From positions 1,587,465 to 1,651,464 of the forward strand of contig NC_020134.1 in NCBI RefSeq assembly GCF_000331995.1: DNA of 64,000 bases. Direction: 5' to 3'. The first letter of the stretch is position 1, and each line of letters opens with the position of its first letter. This DNA is from Thermoclostridium stercorarium subsp. stercorarium DSM 8532 (lineage in GTDB: Bacteria > Bacillota > Clostridia > DSM-8532). Below the pieces are notes generated by a model. The model was given only the letters and a program-made list of their open reading frames with translations, was not told where the DNA came from and searched no databases. The translations under genes were made by a program, and so were the position numbers. This document shows, piece by piece, positions 19,709-28,181 of this stretch.

Positions 19709-19822
19709 ATGTCAGACGGAATTTTCGGAGGCTGGAACAACAGTGAAGTATTGTTCTTCATCCTTATTTTCCTGTGCCTGTTCTATAACAGAGGTTATTA
19801 CGGCAGCTGTGACAAATGCTAA
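19709..19822 (+). CDS. 37-residue hydrophobic microprotein, copy 2
   Basis: The product starts MSDGIFGGWNNSEVLFF, has a hydrophobic core (ILIFLCLF) and ends YNRGYYGSCDKC. AAAGGAGGG lies before the ATG. It is a diverged tandem copy of the 34-residue gene upstream: the N-terminal Gly-rich part and the tail differ, while the N/S-EVLFFI core is kept. Three Cys residues near the membrane surface could form disulfides. A strong bidirectional terminator follows after about 40 bases. Confidence 0.72.
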   Translation: MSDGIFGGWNNSEVLFFILIFLCLFYNRGYYGSCDKC

Positions 19823-19864
19823 AGACTGCTTTACCGCTGAAATAAAAAAAGCGGCCACTACCCT

Positions 19865-19896
19865 AAAAAAGCGGTTCTGCCAGAACCGCTTTTTTT
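19865..19896. terminator. Bidirectional intrinsic terminator
   Basis: AAAAAAGCGGTTCT, a 3-5 base loop and AGAACCGCTTTTTTT give a GC-rich stem flanked by an A run and a T run, so it works on both strands: for the microprotein genes (+) and for pgsA (-), whose stop codon it touches. Confidence 0.88.
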
Positions 19897-20434
19897 ATCC
19901 GTTTTCATTAATTTTCTTCAGGAATTTTATAAGGTAGTTTACACCTGCAGTAAAAGAAACAACAACGCCTATCCAAAGCAAATAAACCGATACCAGCATA
20001 TTCAGAAAGGACAGCACTATTCCTGAAAAGAGAATGGCTGAAGCAGTCTTGCCAACCCAGTTGGAATACACGACAACATCTTTCTGCAGGAAAAACAGCG
20101 AACCTATGATCATTGCAAGTTCCTTTGCACATAGAATGTAGAAAAAATATCTGGGTAGCCTGCCGCCCCTTGCAAGAAGCAGCAGTGCCGTAAGTTGCAG
20201 AAGTTTGTCCGCAAGCGGATCAGCCAGTTTTCCAAAATTTGATATAACATTGAATTTGCGGGCAATATAACCGTCCAGTATATCGGTTAAGCCGGCGAGA
20301 AGAAATACTATCAGCCCAGGAACCCACTTTCCCAAAATCATCAGATATGCCATTACAGGTATGACCAAAAGTCTGAGTATTGTCAAAATATTAGGCAAGT
20401 ACTTCCATTTGTTACTGCTGTTTATATCAAACAC
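19895..20434 (-). CDS. pgsA: CDP-diacylglycerol-glycerol-3-phosphate 3-phosphatidyltransferase
   Basis: PgsA makes phosphatidylglycerol phosphate, the first step to phosphatidylglycerol. The membrane protein has about five hydrophobic helices and the CDP-alcohol phosphotransferase signature DG-x2-AR-x8-G-x3-D-x3-D, seen as DGYIARKF then GKLADPLADK. The GTG at 20434 is favoured because GAGGAAGG precedes it; ATG codons at 20446 and 20458 lack a visible SD. This start overlaps the end of the thioesterase gene by eight bases, suggesting translational coupling. A phosphatidylserine synthase is less likely from length and motif context. Confidence 0.88.
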   Translation of the reverse strand: MFDINSSNKWKYLPNILTILRLLVIPVMAYLMILGKWVPGLIVFLLAGLTDILDGYIARKFNVISNFGKLADPLADKLLQLTALLLLARGGRLPRYFFYILCAKELAMIIGSLFFLQKDVVVYSNWVGKTASAILFSGIVLSFLNMLVSVYLLWIGVVVSFTAGVNYLIKFLKKINENG

Positions 20435-20855
20435 ATCCTTCCTCATTGAAAATGGCACTTATCAAATTATACAACTCAGGTCTGTACTTCTTCATGTTAA
20501 CCGGCTTTAAATCCTTATTAACCCATACGTGTTCAGTCTCTCCGGTAACAATAGGCTTTAAAAAGCCTTTTCTGTACACTTCGTATGAGAACACTATTCT
20601 TGTCGGTGTTAAATATGAAATCCCGGTTTTTATAACAATTTCATCCTCGAAATATGACGGATGGTAATAATTGCATCTAAGGCTTCTGAGGGGAAGCTTT
20701 ACCCCCTCTTTTTCCATCTGGCTGTATGACAAGCCCGCTTTTTTTATAAAATCCGTCCTTCCGCATTCAAACCAAATAGGGTAAACCGAATGATGAACAA
20801 TTCCCATCTGGTCTGTTTCCTGATATCGAACTATCAGCTTTGTTTTAGAAATCAT
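20427..20855 (-). CDS. Acyl-CoA thioesterase, hot-dog fold (YbgC/4HBT type)
   Basis: The 142-residue protein has the 4HBT pattern RYQETDQMGIVHHSVYPIWF with the catalytic Asp and the His in the first turn of the long hot-dog helix. Such enzymes hydrolyse acyl-CoA thioesters in the cytoplasm. Substrate cannot be set from sequence. It lies between pfkA and pgsA on the same strand (31 bases after pfkA start side, overlapping pgsA), so lipid supply is a plausible context. Confidence 0.85.
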   Translation of the reverse strand: MISKTKLIVRYQETDQMGIVHHSVYPIWFECGRTDFIKKAGLSYSQMEKEGVKLPLRSLRCNYYHPSYFEDEIVIKTGISYLTPTRIVFSYEVYRKGFLKPIVTGETEHVWVNKDLKPVNMKKYRPELYNLISAIFNEEGCV

Positions 20856-20886
20856 ATACCTTCCTCTTCCATCATTTCAAACGTAC

Positions 20887-21858
20887 CTACAGAGCCAGAA
20901 TTTTGTTAAGCTCCACCATTTCCTCATCTATTGTTTTCTTCATCTGAAGTGCTTCATTGATGTCAAAATCGGTAATAACCCCTTTTTGCAGTGCAATAAC
21001 CCGGTTGATCTTTCCCTCTTTCAGCAGTTTAACCGCATATGCGCCCATACGGCTTGCCATAACACGGTCATAAACAGTTGGACTGCCTCCGCGCTGAATA
21101 TGCCCCAATATCGTTGCTCTTGTTTTAATATCGGTCTTCTCTTCAATGTATTTTGCAATTTCTACAGCACCGCCGACTCCTTCAGCAATTATTACCAAAT
21201 AATGTTTTTTACCCCTGTTTCTGCCTTCAATAATAGGCTTAATTATATCTCTGTCAATGTCAAACTCTTTCTCCGGCAGGATAACCGCTTCCGCACCTCC
21301 GGATATGGCCACGTTCAGTGCGATATATCCTGCATGCCTTCCCATAACCTCAAGCACACTGCAGCGTTCATGGGAATAAGCCGTATCCCTGATCTTGTCG
21401 ATGGCATCCTGAACGGTATTCAACGCAGTGTCAAAACCAATTGTATATTCCGTTGAAGCAATGTCGTTATCAATGGTCCCTGGTATGCATATGACCGGGA
21501 ATCCTTGATTTGCCAAATCCCTGGCTCCGCGGTAAGAACCGTCGCCGCCGATAACTATCAGCGCATCCAGTCCAAAAACCTTTGCAATTGAAATTGCCTT
21601 TTTTACACCCGCTTCACTGTTGAATTCTGCAGATCTGGCGGTCTGAAGTATTGTTCCGCCGCGGTGAATTATATCTCCCACCGACCGTAGGGTCATTTCC
21701 TCCATATCACCGTTTAAAAGACCTGCATAACCCTTTCGGATTCCCATTACCTTCAAGCCATAATAAATACCAGTTCTCACAACTGCACGGACTGCCGCAT
21801 TCATACCGGGGGCATCCCCGCCGCTGGTCAAGACACCAATTGTTTTTATTTCACTCAT
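20887..21858 (-). CDS. pfkA: ATP-dependent 6-phosphofructokinase
   Basis: PfkA phosphorylates fructose 6-phosphate, the committed step of glycolysis. The enzyme starts MSEIKTIGVLTSGGDAPGMN and has IGGDGSYRGA, PGTIDNDI with the catalytic Asp, and EVMGRHAGYIAL. The Gly in GGDGS indicates ATP rather than pyrophosphate as donor. The frame is open 23 codons further upstream, but AAGGGTGAG lies before the ATG at 21858 and this gives 323 residues, the normal bacterial length. A hairpin terminator of the upstream gene lies 50-75 bases before the start. Confidence 0.96.
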   Translation of the reverse strand: MSEIKTIGVLTSGGDAPGMNAAVRAVVRTGIYYGLKVMGIRKGYAGLLNGDMEEMTLRSVGDIIHRGGTILQTARSAEFNSEAGVKKAISIAKVFGLDALIVIGGDGSYRGARDLANQGFPVICIPGTIDNDIASTEYTIGFDTALNTVQDAIDKIRDTAYSHERCSVLEVMGRHAGYIALNVAISGGAEAVILPEKEFDIDRDIIKPIIEGRNRGKKHYLVIIAEGVGGAVEIAKYIEEKTDIKTRATILGHIQRGGSPTVYDRVMASRMGAYAVKLLKEGKINRVIALQKGVITDFDINEALQMKKTIDEEMVELNKILAL

Positions 21859-21907
21859 TCTCTCACCCTTGCTTTTTAGTATAAAATTTTTGATAGAACT
21901 GTAATTA

Positions 21908-21933
21908 AAACCCGTGTATTTTAACACGGGTTT
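21908..21933 (-). terminator. Minus-strand terminator ahead of pfkA
   Basis: AAACCCGTGT and ACACGGGTTT make a 10-bp stem with a 6-base loop. In the minus direction it is followed by TTAATT, so it can end transcription of the DUF2007-like gene and dnaE before pfkA. Its closeness to the pfkA start also allows an attenuator role. Confidence 0.6.
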
Positions 21934-21962
21934 GTTACAAGTGCATATTTATAGCAACAACT

Positions 21963-22157
21963 TTAAAACCCTTTCTCAATGATTATACTGTGAGCCTCTT
22001 CAACTTCACCTTCAGGAACCGAAATTTCAAAACAATTGTCGTTCTTTTCCTTCTGGCTTACGGGATTCACCTTCACCAGTATACCCTCGTTTTCCAGCAC
22101 TTGTTTTAATTTTTCCGCTATTTCCTTGTTTTGAGCCATATATACAACTGTCCACAT
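21963..22157 (-). CDS. Small DUF2007-like protein
   Basis: A 64-residue cytoplasmic protein with a beta-alpha-beta-beta-alpha pattern: MWTVVYMAQNKEIAEKLKQV, then a second strand ILVKVNPV, a third CFEISVP, and a final helix EVEEAHSIIIEKG. This is the ferredoxin-like layout of DUF2007 (putative signal-transducing, GlnB-like) proteins. Ligand and partners are unknown. GGGGGGA precedes the ATG. It lies between dnaE and pfkA on the same strand. Confidence 0.7.
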   Translation of the reverse strand: MWTVVYMAQNKEIAEKLKQVLENEGILVKVNPVSQKEKNDNCFEISVPEGEVEEAHSIIIEKGF

Positions 22158-22294
22158 TATTAATTCCCCCCTGAAAATTCAGGTTAAACAGGGTTCCAAG
22201 GGCCAACCGCAGATCATCAGTCTGTTTCCTTAGTATTTTCAGTCATCTGATCTTAAATATATATTATTTTCCTTTAAAACGCAAGTGAGAAACC

Positions 22295-25200
22295 CTACGG
22301 TTGCAGTATACGTTTTTCATGTTTGACGTTTTGCTCGCCTACGAAATTTTTAAGCTCGTTCAATAACGTATCACAAATCCAAACATGATATTTTTTGTTT
22401 ATCATACCCCTGTAATACAGGTAAACCGGACTTGTCCCTTCAAAATACTTAAGAAGGGAGCAAATTGCGCTGATAATTTTTCTGTCTGTATCGTCGGGTA
22501 TACGCACTTTAACCAGTTCTGTATAGGTCTGATATTTTTCAATATCTGAGCCTTTTGTCAAACCGTTTCGGTTTTCATTTTCATGATCTTCATACACGTT
22601 TTCGTCGGCAACTAAAGTCTTGGTATTGTCAAATTTATCATTCCCACCGGCCTGAACATCCGATGCCCCGTCTTTGTTTTTTCCGGGGGCATTTGGAAAA
22701 CTGCTGCCTTTTACCAGCAGTTTTATCGTTTCCACAATTATTTTTGGCTGTTCGTCTTCACGTATGCTCAGTTTCCCTTCTATCCAAACAGGCAATTCGG
22801 GTTTTATAAGTTCGCCGTATTTTTCAAGAATACTTGGGAAAACAATAACTTCCATCTGTCCGGTAAGGTCCTCGACCGTAACAAAAGCCATCAGCTGATT
22901 GCTTTTTGTCGTAATTGTCTTAACATCGGCAATGATTCCGGCTATACGGGCAAAAGAACCGTCGGCGAATTTACTGTTGATGTGCTCCGCATTATTCTCC
23001 TCAATTATTAAATCAGAAGAATACAGCGTAACGCCCTTTCTGATTTCCTCCTCGAACTCACTTAAAGGATGCCCTGAAACATACAGGCCCAGCACTTCTT
23101 TTTCCATCGCGAGAAGAAGCCTGAAATCATATTCTTCCATGTCCGGATACGGTATTTCATGTACTTTCGATATTTCCGCGCCCGACGCAATATCAAACAG
23201 TGACATCTGCCCGTCTATCTTTTCTTTTCGTTCATTTGATATATCCTCGATGATCTTTTCATAAGAATTCATAAGCCTGGAGCGATACACGCCGAAGGAA
23301 TCAAAAGCTCCACTTTTAATAAGGCTTTCAATGCACCTTTTGTTCAAATCCCTGCTGTCAACCCTTTCACAGAGATCTATAAAACTCTTGTAAGGGCCGT
23401 TTTTGCTCCTCTCGGCGATTATCTGCTTAACCACACTGCTGCCGACGTTTTTAACCGCAGTCAGGCCGAAACGGATTTTCCCGTTATGCACCGTAAACCT
23501 TTCTCCGCTTTCGTTTATGTCCGGAGGCAGTACCTGAATGCCCATTCTTTTGCATTCCAGTACATACTGGGATATTTTATTAGGCGAGCCTAAAAAGCTG
23601 TTCAGAAGCGCAGCCATGAATTCAACCGGGTAATAATGCTTAAGATAAGCGGTTTGGAAAGCAATAATGGCATATCCCGCCGCATGGGACTTGTTAAATG
23701 CATAACTTGCAAAGTCCATCATTTCATCAAAAATTTCGTTGGCGGTTTTTTCATCCACACCGTTGCGTATTGCTCCCGGTATAAGGACGTTTCCGTCGGC
23801 GTCGGTCTCACCGTAAACAAACCTCTGCCGCTCTTCTTCCATTATCTCCTTTTTCTTTTTTGCCATTGCCCGGCGCACCAGATCGGCCCGTCCGAGAGAA
23901 TAACCCGCAAGACTACGGACTATCTGCATTACCTGTTCCTGGTACACCATGCATCCGTAAGTAACGTTCAGTATCGGTTCGAGAAGCGGATGGGCATATT
24001 TAATATTTTCAGGATTTCTCTTGTTTCGAATATATTTAGGTATCTGATCCATCGGGCCGGGCCTGTAAAGAGAAATACCCGCTATGATGTCTTCTATGCA
24101 TGACGGCTTAAGTTCGGTCATAAACTGAGTCATGCCCGGACTTTCAAGCTGGAATACTCCGGCCGTTTCACCGCGGCTGATCATCTGATAGACCTCGGCA
24201 TCATTTAAATCAATTTTGTCGATGTCTATTTTCACCCCATGATTTTCTTCAACCATTTTAACGGTATCCCGGATTACTGTTAGAGTCCTTAAACCCAGAA
24301 AATCCATTTTTAAAAGGCCGAGTTCCTCCAGGGTTGTCATGGGGAACTGGGTACATACGTTTCCCTCGCTTTGGTACAAAGGCACATATTCCGTTATAGG
24401 CTCGCTGGAAATCACAACACCAGCAGCATGAGTTGACGCATGCCGCGGCATGCCTTCCAGGATCATTGCGGTGCTTATAAGTTCATGCACGCGCGGCTCG
24501 TTTTCGTAAGCATTTTTAAGCTCACTGTTGATTTCCAGAGCCTTTTCTATTGTCATCCCCAGTTGCATCGGAATCATTTTCGCCACTCTGTCAACTTCAG
24601 CATACGGAATGGCAAGGGCACGTCCCACATCCCTTATTGCAGCACGCGCCGCCAGTGTACCAAAGGTTATAATCTGAGCCACCCGGTCCTTTCCATACTT
24701 GTTGACGACATAATCGATCACTTCACCACGGCGTTCAAAACAAAAATCCACATCAATATCGGGCATACTGATACGCTCAGGGTTCAAAAAACGTTCAAAG
24801 ATGAGATCATAACGTATCGGATCCACATTTGTAATGTCCAGGCAGTAAGCGACCATGCTTCCTGCAGCCGAACCTCTTCCCGGGCCTACCATTATGTGGT
24901 TTTCCTTTGCAAAGCGTATGAAATCCCATACTATCAGGAAATAATCCACATATCCCATGTTTTTAATTACCGACAGTTCATAGTTAAGTCGCTCAAGGAG
25001 TTTATCTTTATCCTGATGATTCCGGTATTTCCTTTCAAAACCCTTTATGCATTGTTTTTTTAGAAATTCATAGGCATCCTCATTGCCCGGAACGTCAAAT
25101 TTCGGCAAATGCAGTTTGCCGAATTCAAGCTCCACATTGCACATTTCTGCAATTTTAACAGTGTTTTCGATTGCCTCCGGGCAGTAACTGAACTGCTTCT

Positions 25201-25954
25201 GCATTATTTCGGGCGGTTTCAGGTACAGTTCGTCGGTCCTGAACTGCATATGCTCTTCATCTTCAATGGTCGTCGCAGTCTGCACGCACATCAGAATTTC
25301 ATGGGCTCTTGCATCCTCTTTCCGCAGATAATGGACGTCATTTGTCGCCACAAGCGGAATTCCTGTTTCTCTTGACAGCCTTATAAGCCCTTCGTTTACA
25401 AGCTTCTGCTCTTCTATACCGTTATGCTGGAGCTCAAGGTAGAAATTTCCCCTCCCGAATATTTCCTCGAACTGGAGGGCAAGCTTCCTTGCTTTTTCGT
25501 AATTATTGTTCAGAATTGCAGCGGGTATATCCCCTGCGAGGCATGCACTTAAACCAATCAGCCCCTCGTGATACCTGTTCAGCAGTTCCATGTCTATTCT
25601 CGGCTTATAGTAAAAGCCCTCGGTAAATGCCGCTGAAACCAGTTTCATCAGATTTTTATAGCCTTTGTTGTCCTTAGCCAGCAGTACAAGATGCCCCTGC
25701 TCTGAATCAATCCCAGCTTCCCTGTCAAATCTTGTTCGGGCGGCGGTATACACCTCGCACCCCAAAATAGGCTTTATGCCTTCTTTCCTGCAGGCCTTGA
25801 AAAAGTCAATAACGCCGTACATTGCGCCGTGATCGGTTATCGCGACACTGTCCATTCCCAGTTCCCTGACTCTTTTAACAAGAGGCTCAATCCGGTTTGC
25901 ACCGTCGAGAAGGCTGTATTCGGTATGTACATGCAAATGAACAAAAGAACCCAT
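22295..25954 (-). CDS. dnaE: DNA polymerase III alpha subunit
   Basis: DnaE is a C-family replicative polymerase; clostridia use it beside PolC. The protein (about 1219 residues) starts MGSFVHLHVHTEYSLLDGAN with the PHP domain, has the polymerase catalytic acids in PDIDVDFCFERRG near residue 400, FNKSHAAGYAIIA in the thumb/fingers region, tandem HhH and an OB fold (VEDLTGQMEVIVFPS, near 1030). A poorly conserved linker (about 1075-1140) precedes a short C-terminal domain. The ATG at 25954 follows GGGGA; an ATG 12 bases further upstream is equally in frame but has no SD. Confidence 0.97.
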   Translation of the reverse strand: MGSFVHLHVHTEYSLLDGANRIEPLVKRVRELGMDSVAITDHGAMYGVIDFFKACRKEGIKPILGCEVYTAARTRFDREAGIDSEQGHLVLLAKDNKGYKNLMKLVSAAFTEGFYYKPRIDMELLNRYHEGLIGLSACLAGDIPAAILNNNYEKARKLALQFEEIFGRGNFYLELQHNGIEEQKLVNEGLIRLSRETGIPLVATNDVHYLRKEDARAHEILMCVQTATTIEDEEHMQFRTDELYLKPPEIMQKQFSYCPEAIENTVKIAEMCNVELEFGKLHLPKFDVPGNEDAYEFLKKQCIKGFERKYRNHQDKDKLLERLNYELSVIKNMGYVDYFLIVWDFIRFAKENHIMVGPGRGSAAGSMVAYCLDITNVDPIRYDLIFERFLNPERISMPDIDVDFCFERRGEVIDYVVNKYGKDRVAQIITFGTLAARAAIRDVGRALAIPYAEVDRVAKMIPMQLGMTIEKALEINSELKNAYENEPRVHELISTAMILEGMPRHASTHAAGVVISSEPITEYVPLYQSEGNVCTQFPMTTLEELGLLKMDFLGLRTLTVIRDTVKMVEENHGVKIDIDKIDLNDAEVYQMISRGETAGVFQLESPGMTQFMTELKPSCIEDIIAGISLYRPGPMDQIPKYIRNKRNPENIKYAHPLLEPILNVTYGCMVYQEQVMQIVRSLAGYSLGRADLVRRAMAKKKKEIMEEERQRFVYGETDADGNVLIPGAIRNGVDEKTANEIFDEMMDFASYAFNKSHAAGYAIIAFQTAYLKHYYPVEFMAALLNSFLGSPNKISQYVLECKRMGIQVLPPDINESGERFTVHNGKIRFGLTAVKNVGSSVVKQIIAERSKNGPYKSFIDLCERVDSRDLNKRCIESLIKSGAFDSFGVYRSRLMNSYEKIIEDISNERKEKIDGQMSLFDIASGAEISKVHEIPYPDMEEYDFRLLLAMEKEVLGLYVSGHPLSEFEEEIRKGVTLYSSDLIIEENNAEHINSKFADGSFARIAGIIADVKTITTKSNQLMAFVTVEDLTGQMEVIVFPSILEKYGELIKPELPVWIEGKLSIREDEQPKIIVETIKLLVKGSSFPNAPGKNKDGASDVQAGGNDKFDNTKTLVADENVYEDHENENRNGLTKGSDIEKYQTYTELVKVRIPDDTDRKIISAICSLLKYFEGTSPVYLYYRGMINKKYHVWICDTLLNELKNFVGEQNVKHEKRILQP

Positions 25955-26150
25955 ATCATTCCCCATTTTTACAGGATTTGTTTTAAATATACCCTTTTTC
26001 TTCCTAATTCAAAAAATTTTATATAAAAATATTACAGTAACCGAAACAATCACGCAAGTAATTGCTCCGGCTTCGTGTGCCCTGTGAAGCAAAGTCTGAA
26101 TGGTATTCTGATTTCTGCTGCAAAAACTGCCTGAAAAGCAGAGCTCGGGA

Positions 26151-26945
26151 TTAAAAATCCACGCGTGTGCCTCCCTTGACTTCCACTATTTCACCGTCAA
26201 CATTCAACCATACCGAATGCGCAAGAGGATTGATAACAAACTTCATTGAAGCCGAAAACTGCAGCATTTCATAACTCTTCAGATAATCCACTATTTCAAT
26301 GTTTGTTGCATACCATATGTCATCCCTGTTACCCACCATTTTACAGAAATTCTCAATTAAGTCCCAGTTATTGTCATTGTCAAATTCATAACTGTGTCCC
26401 CATACGTACATCAAATACAGATACTGGGTTTTATAAAGATTAATAAATTTTTCGCCCAGCTCAAGAAGACGGTGATTGTGATGGCATGTGGCCTTCCAGC
26501 GGAAAAAATCCTCAGGCAGCCCAAAATCCCCTGTTTCCTCAACAGTGCGGGCATATTCGTAACCAAGGCCGGGTAAAAGCTCTCTGATTTGTTTGTTATG
26601 TGAGCCGTTTGGATAAGAAAGACCCCGAACGGGATAACCCACAATGTTTTCAAGATTTACGCGATCATTGAACAGTTCCTGCACTATCTGTTCTTTTGGG
26701 CACCTGGCTATTGTCGGATGAGTACATGTATGCGCGGCAACTTCATGTCCCTTGTACAACTCCCTGATTTCGTCTGCCGGTATACGCTCGGGCTGATCCA
26801 GTAATGCAGAATTAAGATGAAAAGTGCCTTTAATTCCGTATTTGTTAAAAATACTGATAAGTTTTCTGTCCTGAACCCTTCCGTCGTCATAGCTCATTGT
26901 AAGCGCCTTGTGTTTACCTCCCGGAAAACATAAGTAAACTTTCAT
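26151..26945 (-). CDS. Cytoplasmic-type polysaccharide deacetylase family protein
   Basis: The 264-residue NodB-fold protein has the metal-binding motifs MSYDDG and HTCTHP (HxxxH) and GLSYPNG, as in CE4 and related deacetylases. Unlike the lipoprotein at 17 kb it has no signal peptide or membrane segment, so it may act inside the cell on small sugars or glycans, or it may leave by another route. It ends with a beta-rich segment (VINPLAHSVWLNVDGEIVEV) outside the catalytic barrel, a small accessory domain of unknown role. It is alone between dnaE and the folate gene. Confidence 0.8.
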   Translation of the reverse strand: MKVYLCFPGGKHKALTMSYDDGRVQDRKLISIFNKYGIKGTFHLNSALLDQPERIPADEIRELYKGHEVAAHTCTHPTIARCPKEQIVQELFNDRVNLENIVGYPVRGLSYPNGSHNKQIRELLPGLGYEYARTVEETGDFGLPEDFFRWKATCHHNHRLLELGEKFINLYKTQYLYLMYVWGHSYEFDNDNNWDLIENFCKMVGNRDDIWYATNIEIVDYLKSYEMLQFSASMKFVINPLAHSVWLNVDGEIVEVKGGTRVDF

Positions 26946-26994
26946 CTGTTTATACCCCCTGTATTCCTGAGTAAATTTTTCTGTAATAACGCAA

Positions 26995-27022
26995 ATAAAA
27001 TCTGAGCCCGGTCAGGCTCAGA
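26995..27022 (-). terminator. Terminator overlapping the stop of the cyclo-ligase gene
   Basis: TCTGAGCC and GGCTCAGA form an 8-bp stem with a 6-base loop; on the minus strand ATTTTATTT follows. The first arm includes the gene's own stop codon, so the terminator starts inside the coding end. Confidence 0.65.
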
Positions 27023-27578
27023 ATACAATAACCCGTTTATCGGTAATGACTGCCATTATTTTCATGTCATGATCTTCCGCAGGAAGTTCATCTACTATCT
27101 GAAAATCAAAAGCAAGCCCCAAGGTCCTGCAATCTGAGGGTATCCTGGCTAAAAACCTGTCGTAGTATCCGCCGCCGTATCCGACACGAAAACCGTGCAT
27201 ATCGAAAAGAAGCCCTGGAACGATCACCAAATCTATTTTATTTTCGCTTAAAGGCAGTAAATCCGGCTTTGGCTCCATTATATTAAAAAAACCCGTCCGG
27301 AGATCATCCAAGCCGTCAATGGGTACTGCCTCCATTTTAACATGGGGTATAACCCTCGGAACACAGACCGTCTTACCGTCATTAAGGGCTTTTTCGATTA
27401 TTTCTGCAGTCTTCACTTCGTTTCCGGTGGATACGTAAACAAAAACCGTATTACTGTTTACAAACCACGGATGCTCAAATAACCTTTTATGAATTAATTC
27501 ACTTAACCTTTTTACTTCTTCGGGTGCAATCGAATTACGAAGTTCCTTTGCTTTTTTTCTCAGCTCTTTCTTAGTCAT
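27018..27578 (-). CDS. 5-formyltetrahydrofolate cyclo-ligase
   Basis: This enzyme turns 5-formyl-THF into 5,10-methenyl-THF with ATP, recovering folate stored in a dead-end form. The 186 residues have the family start KKELRKKAKELRNSI, the middle VFVYVSTGNEVKTAEII and the phosphate-binding signature VGYGGGYYDRFLA. It feeds the same one-carbon pool as FolD at the window start. It is monocistronic with its own terminator. Confidence 0.94.
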   Translation of the reverse strand: MTKKELRKKAKELRNSIAPEEVKRLSELIHKRLFEHPWFVNSNTVFVYVSTGNEVKTAEIIEKALNDGKTVCVPRVIPHVKMEAVPIDGLDDLRTGFFNIMEPKPDLLPLSENKIDLVIVPGLLFDMHGFRVGYGGGYYDRFLARIPSDCRTLGLAFDFQIVDELPAEDHDMKIMAVITDKRVIVF

Positions 27579-27707
27579 TTACCCTACCCAAAATCAGATA
27601 GTTTTTATAAATTAAAAGAAGGTACTTTAGGAATAACCCTAAAGACCCGCTTATGTAAAGCAAGATAATTAATCTAACAATTTAATACTGAAGAATATAT
27701 TAAAACA

Positions 27708-28046
27708 TTATTGTTTTGTTCCGCACTTAGGGCAGTATACGGTGTCCGCTTCAACTTCCGCACCGCATGAAGGGCATTTTTTAACGTTTCTCAGTTCACG
27801 GATCTTCTGCTGCAATTCTTCTATTTTATTTTCAATTTCCGCTATAGCGGCACATTTGTCAGAAAAGCCGACGTCATTTCCTGCCTTATACTGTTCGTAC
27901 ACAGCTTTTCCGATTTCGGCATAAAGCTTTTCCACCTTGTCCTTCTCCTGGGAAATGCTCAGATTGAGTTTGGAAATCTCCACCAACTCGCCGGTTTTCT
28001 GCGCAATGTTTTTTGTAGCTTTCTTCAAATCATCTATTAATGCCAT
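27708..28046 (-). CDS. Coiled-coil protein with C-terminal zinc ribbon
   Basis: The 112 residues begin with helices (MALIDDLKKATKNIAQKT) and a long Lys/Glu coiled coil, and end with a zinc ribbon CPSCGAEVEADTVYCPKCG, two CxxC knuckles 12 residues apart. Such small coiled-coil/zinc-ribbon proteins are frequent in Firmicutes without a fixed function. GGAGGTGTTTCGG lies before the ATG. Its neighbours give no functional hint. Confidence 0.75.
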   Translation of the reverse strand: MALIDDLKKATKNIAQKTGELVEISKLNLSISQEKDKVEKLYAEIGKAVYEQYKAGNDVGFSDKCAAIAEIENKIEELQQKIRELRNVKKCPSCGAEVEADTVYCPKCGTKQ

Positions 28047-28181
28047 GACCGAAACACCTCCGTAATGTATTCCTTAATATCAGCATATAACTAAATTTTT
28101 TTAAAATCAAGATTTCAGCATCCTACACGGCTTCTTTTTACAATTCTATGATTTTTCGGACAGGTTCATTCCTCCGTTTTT

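Noticed and set aside
27625-27644. 7-bp hairpin CTTTAGG...CCTAAAG
   Set aside because: No T run on either strand and no clear position relative to a gene end; judged chance.
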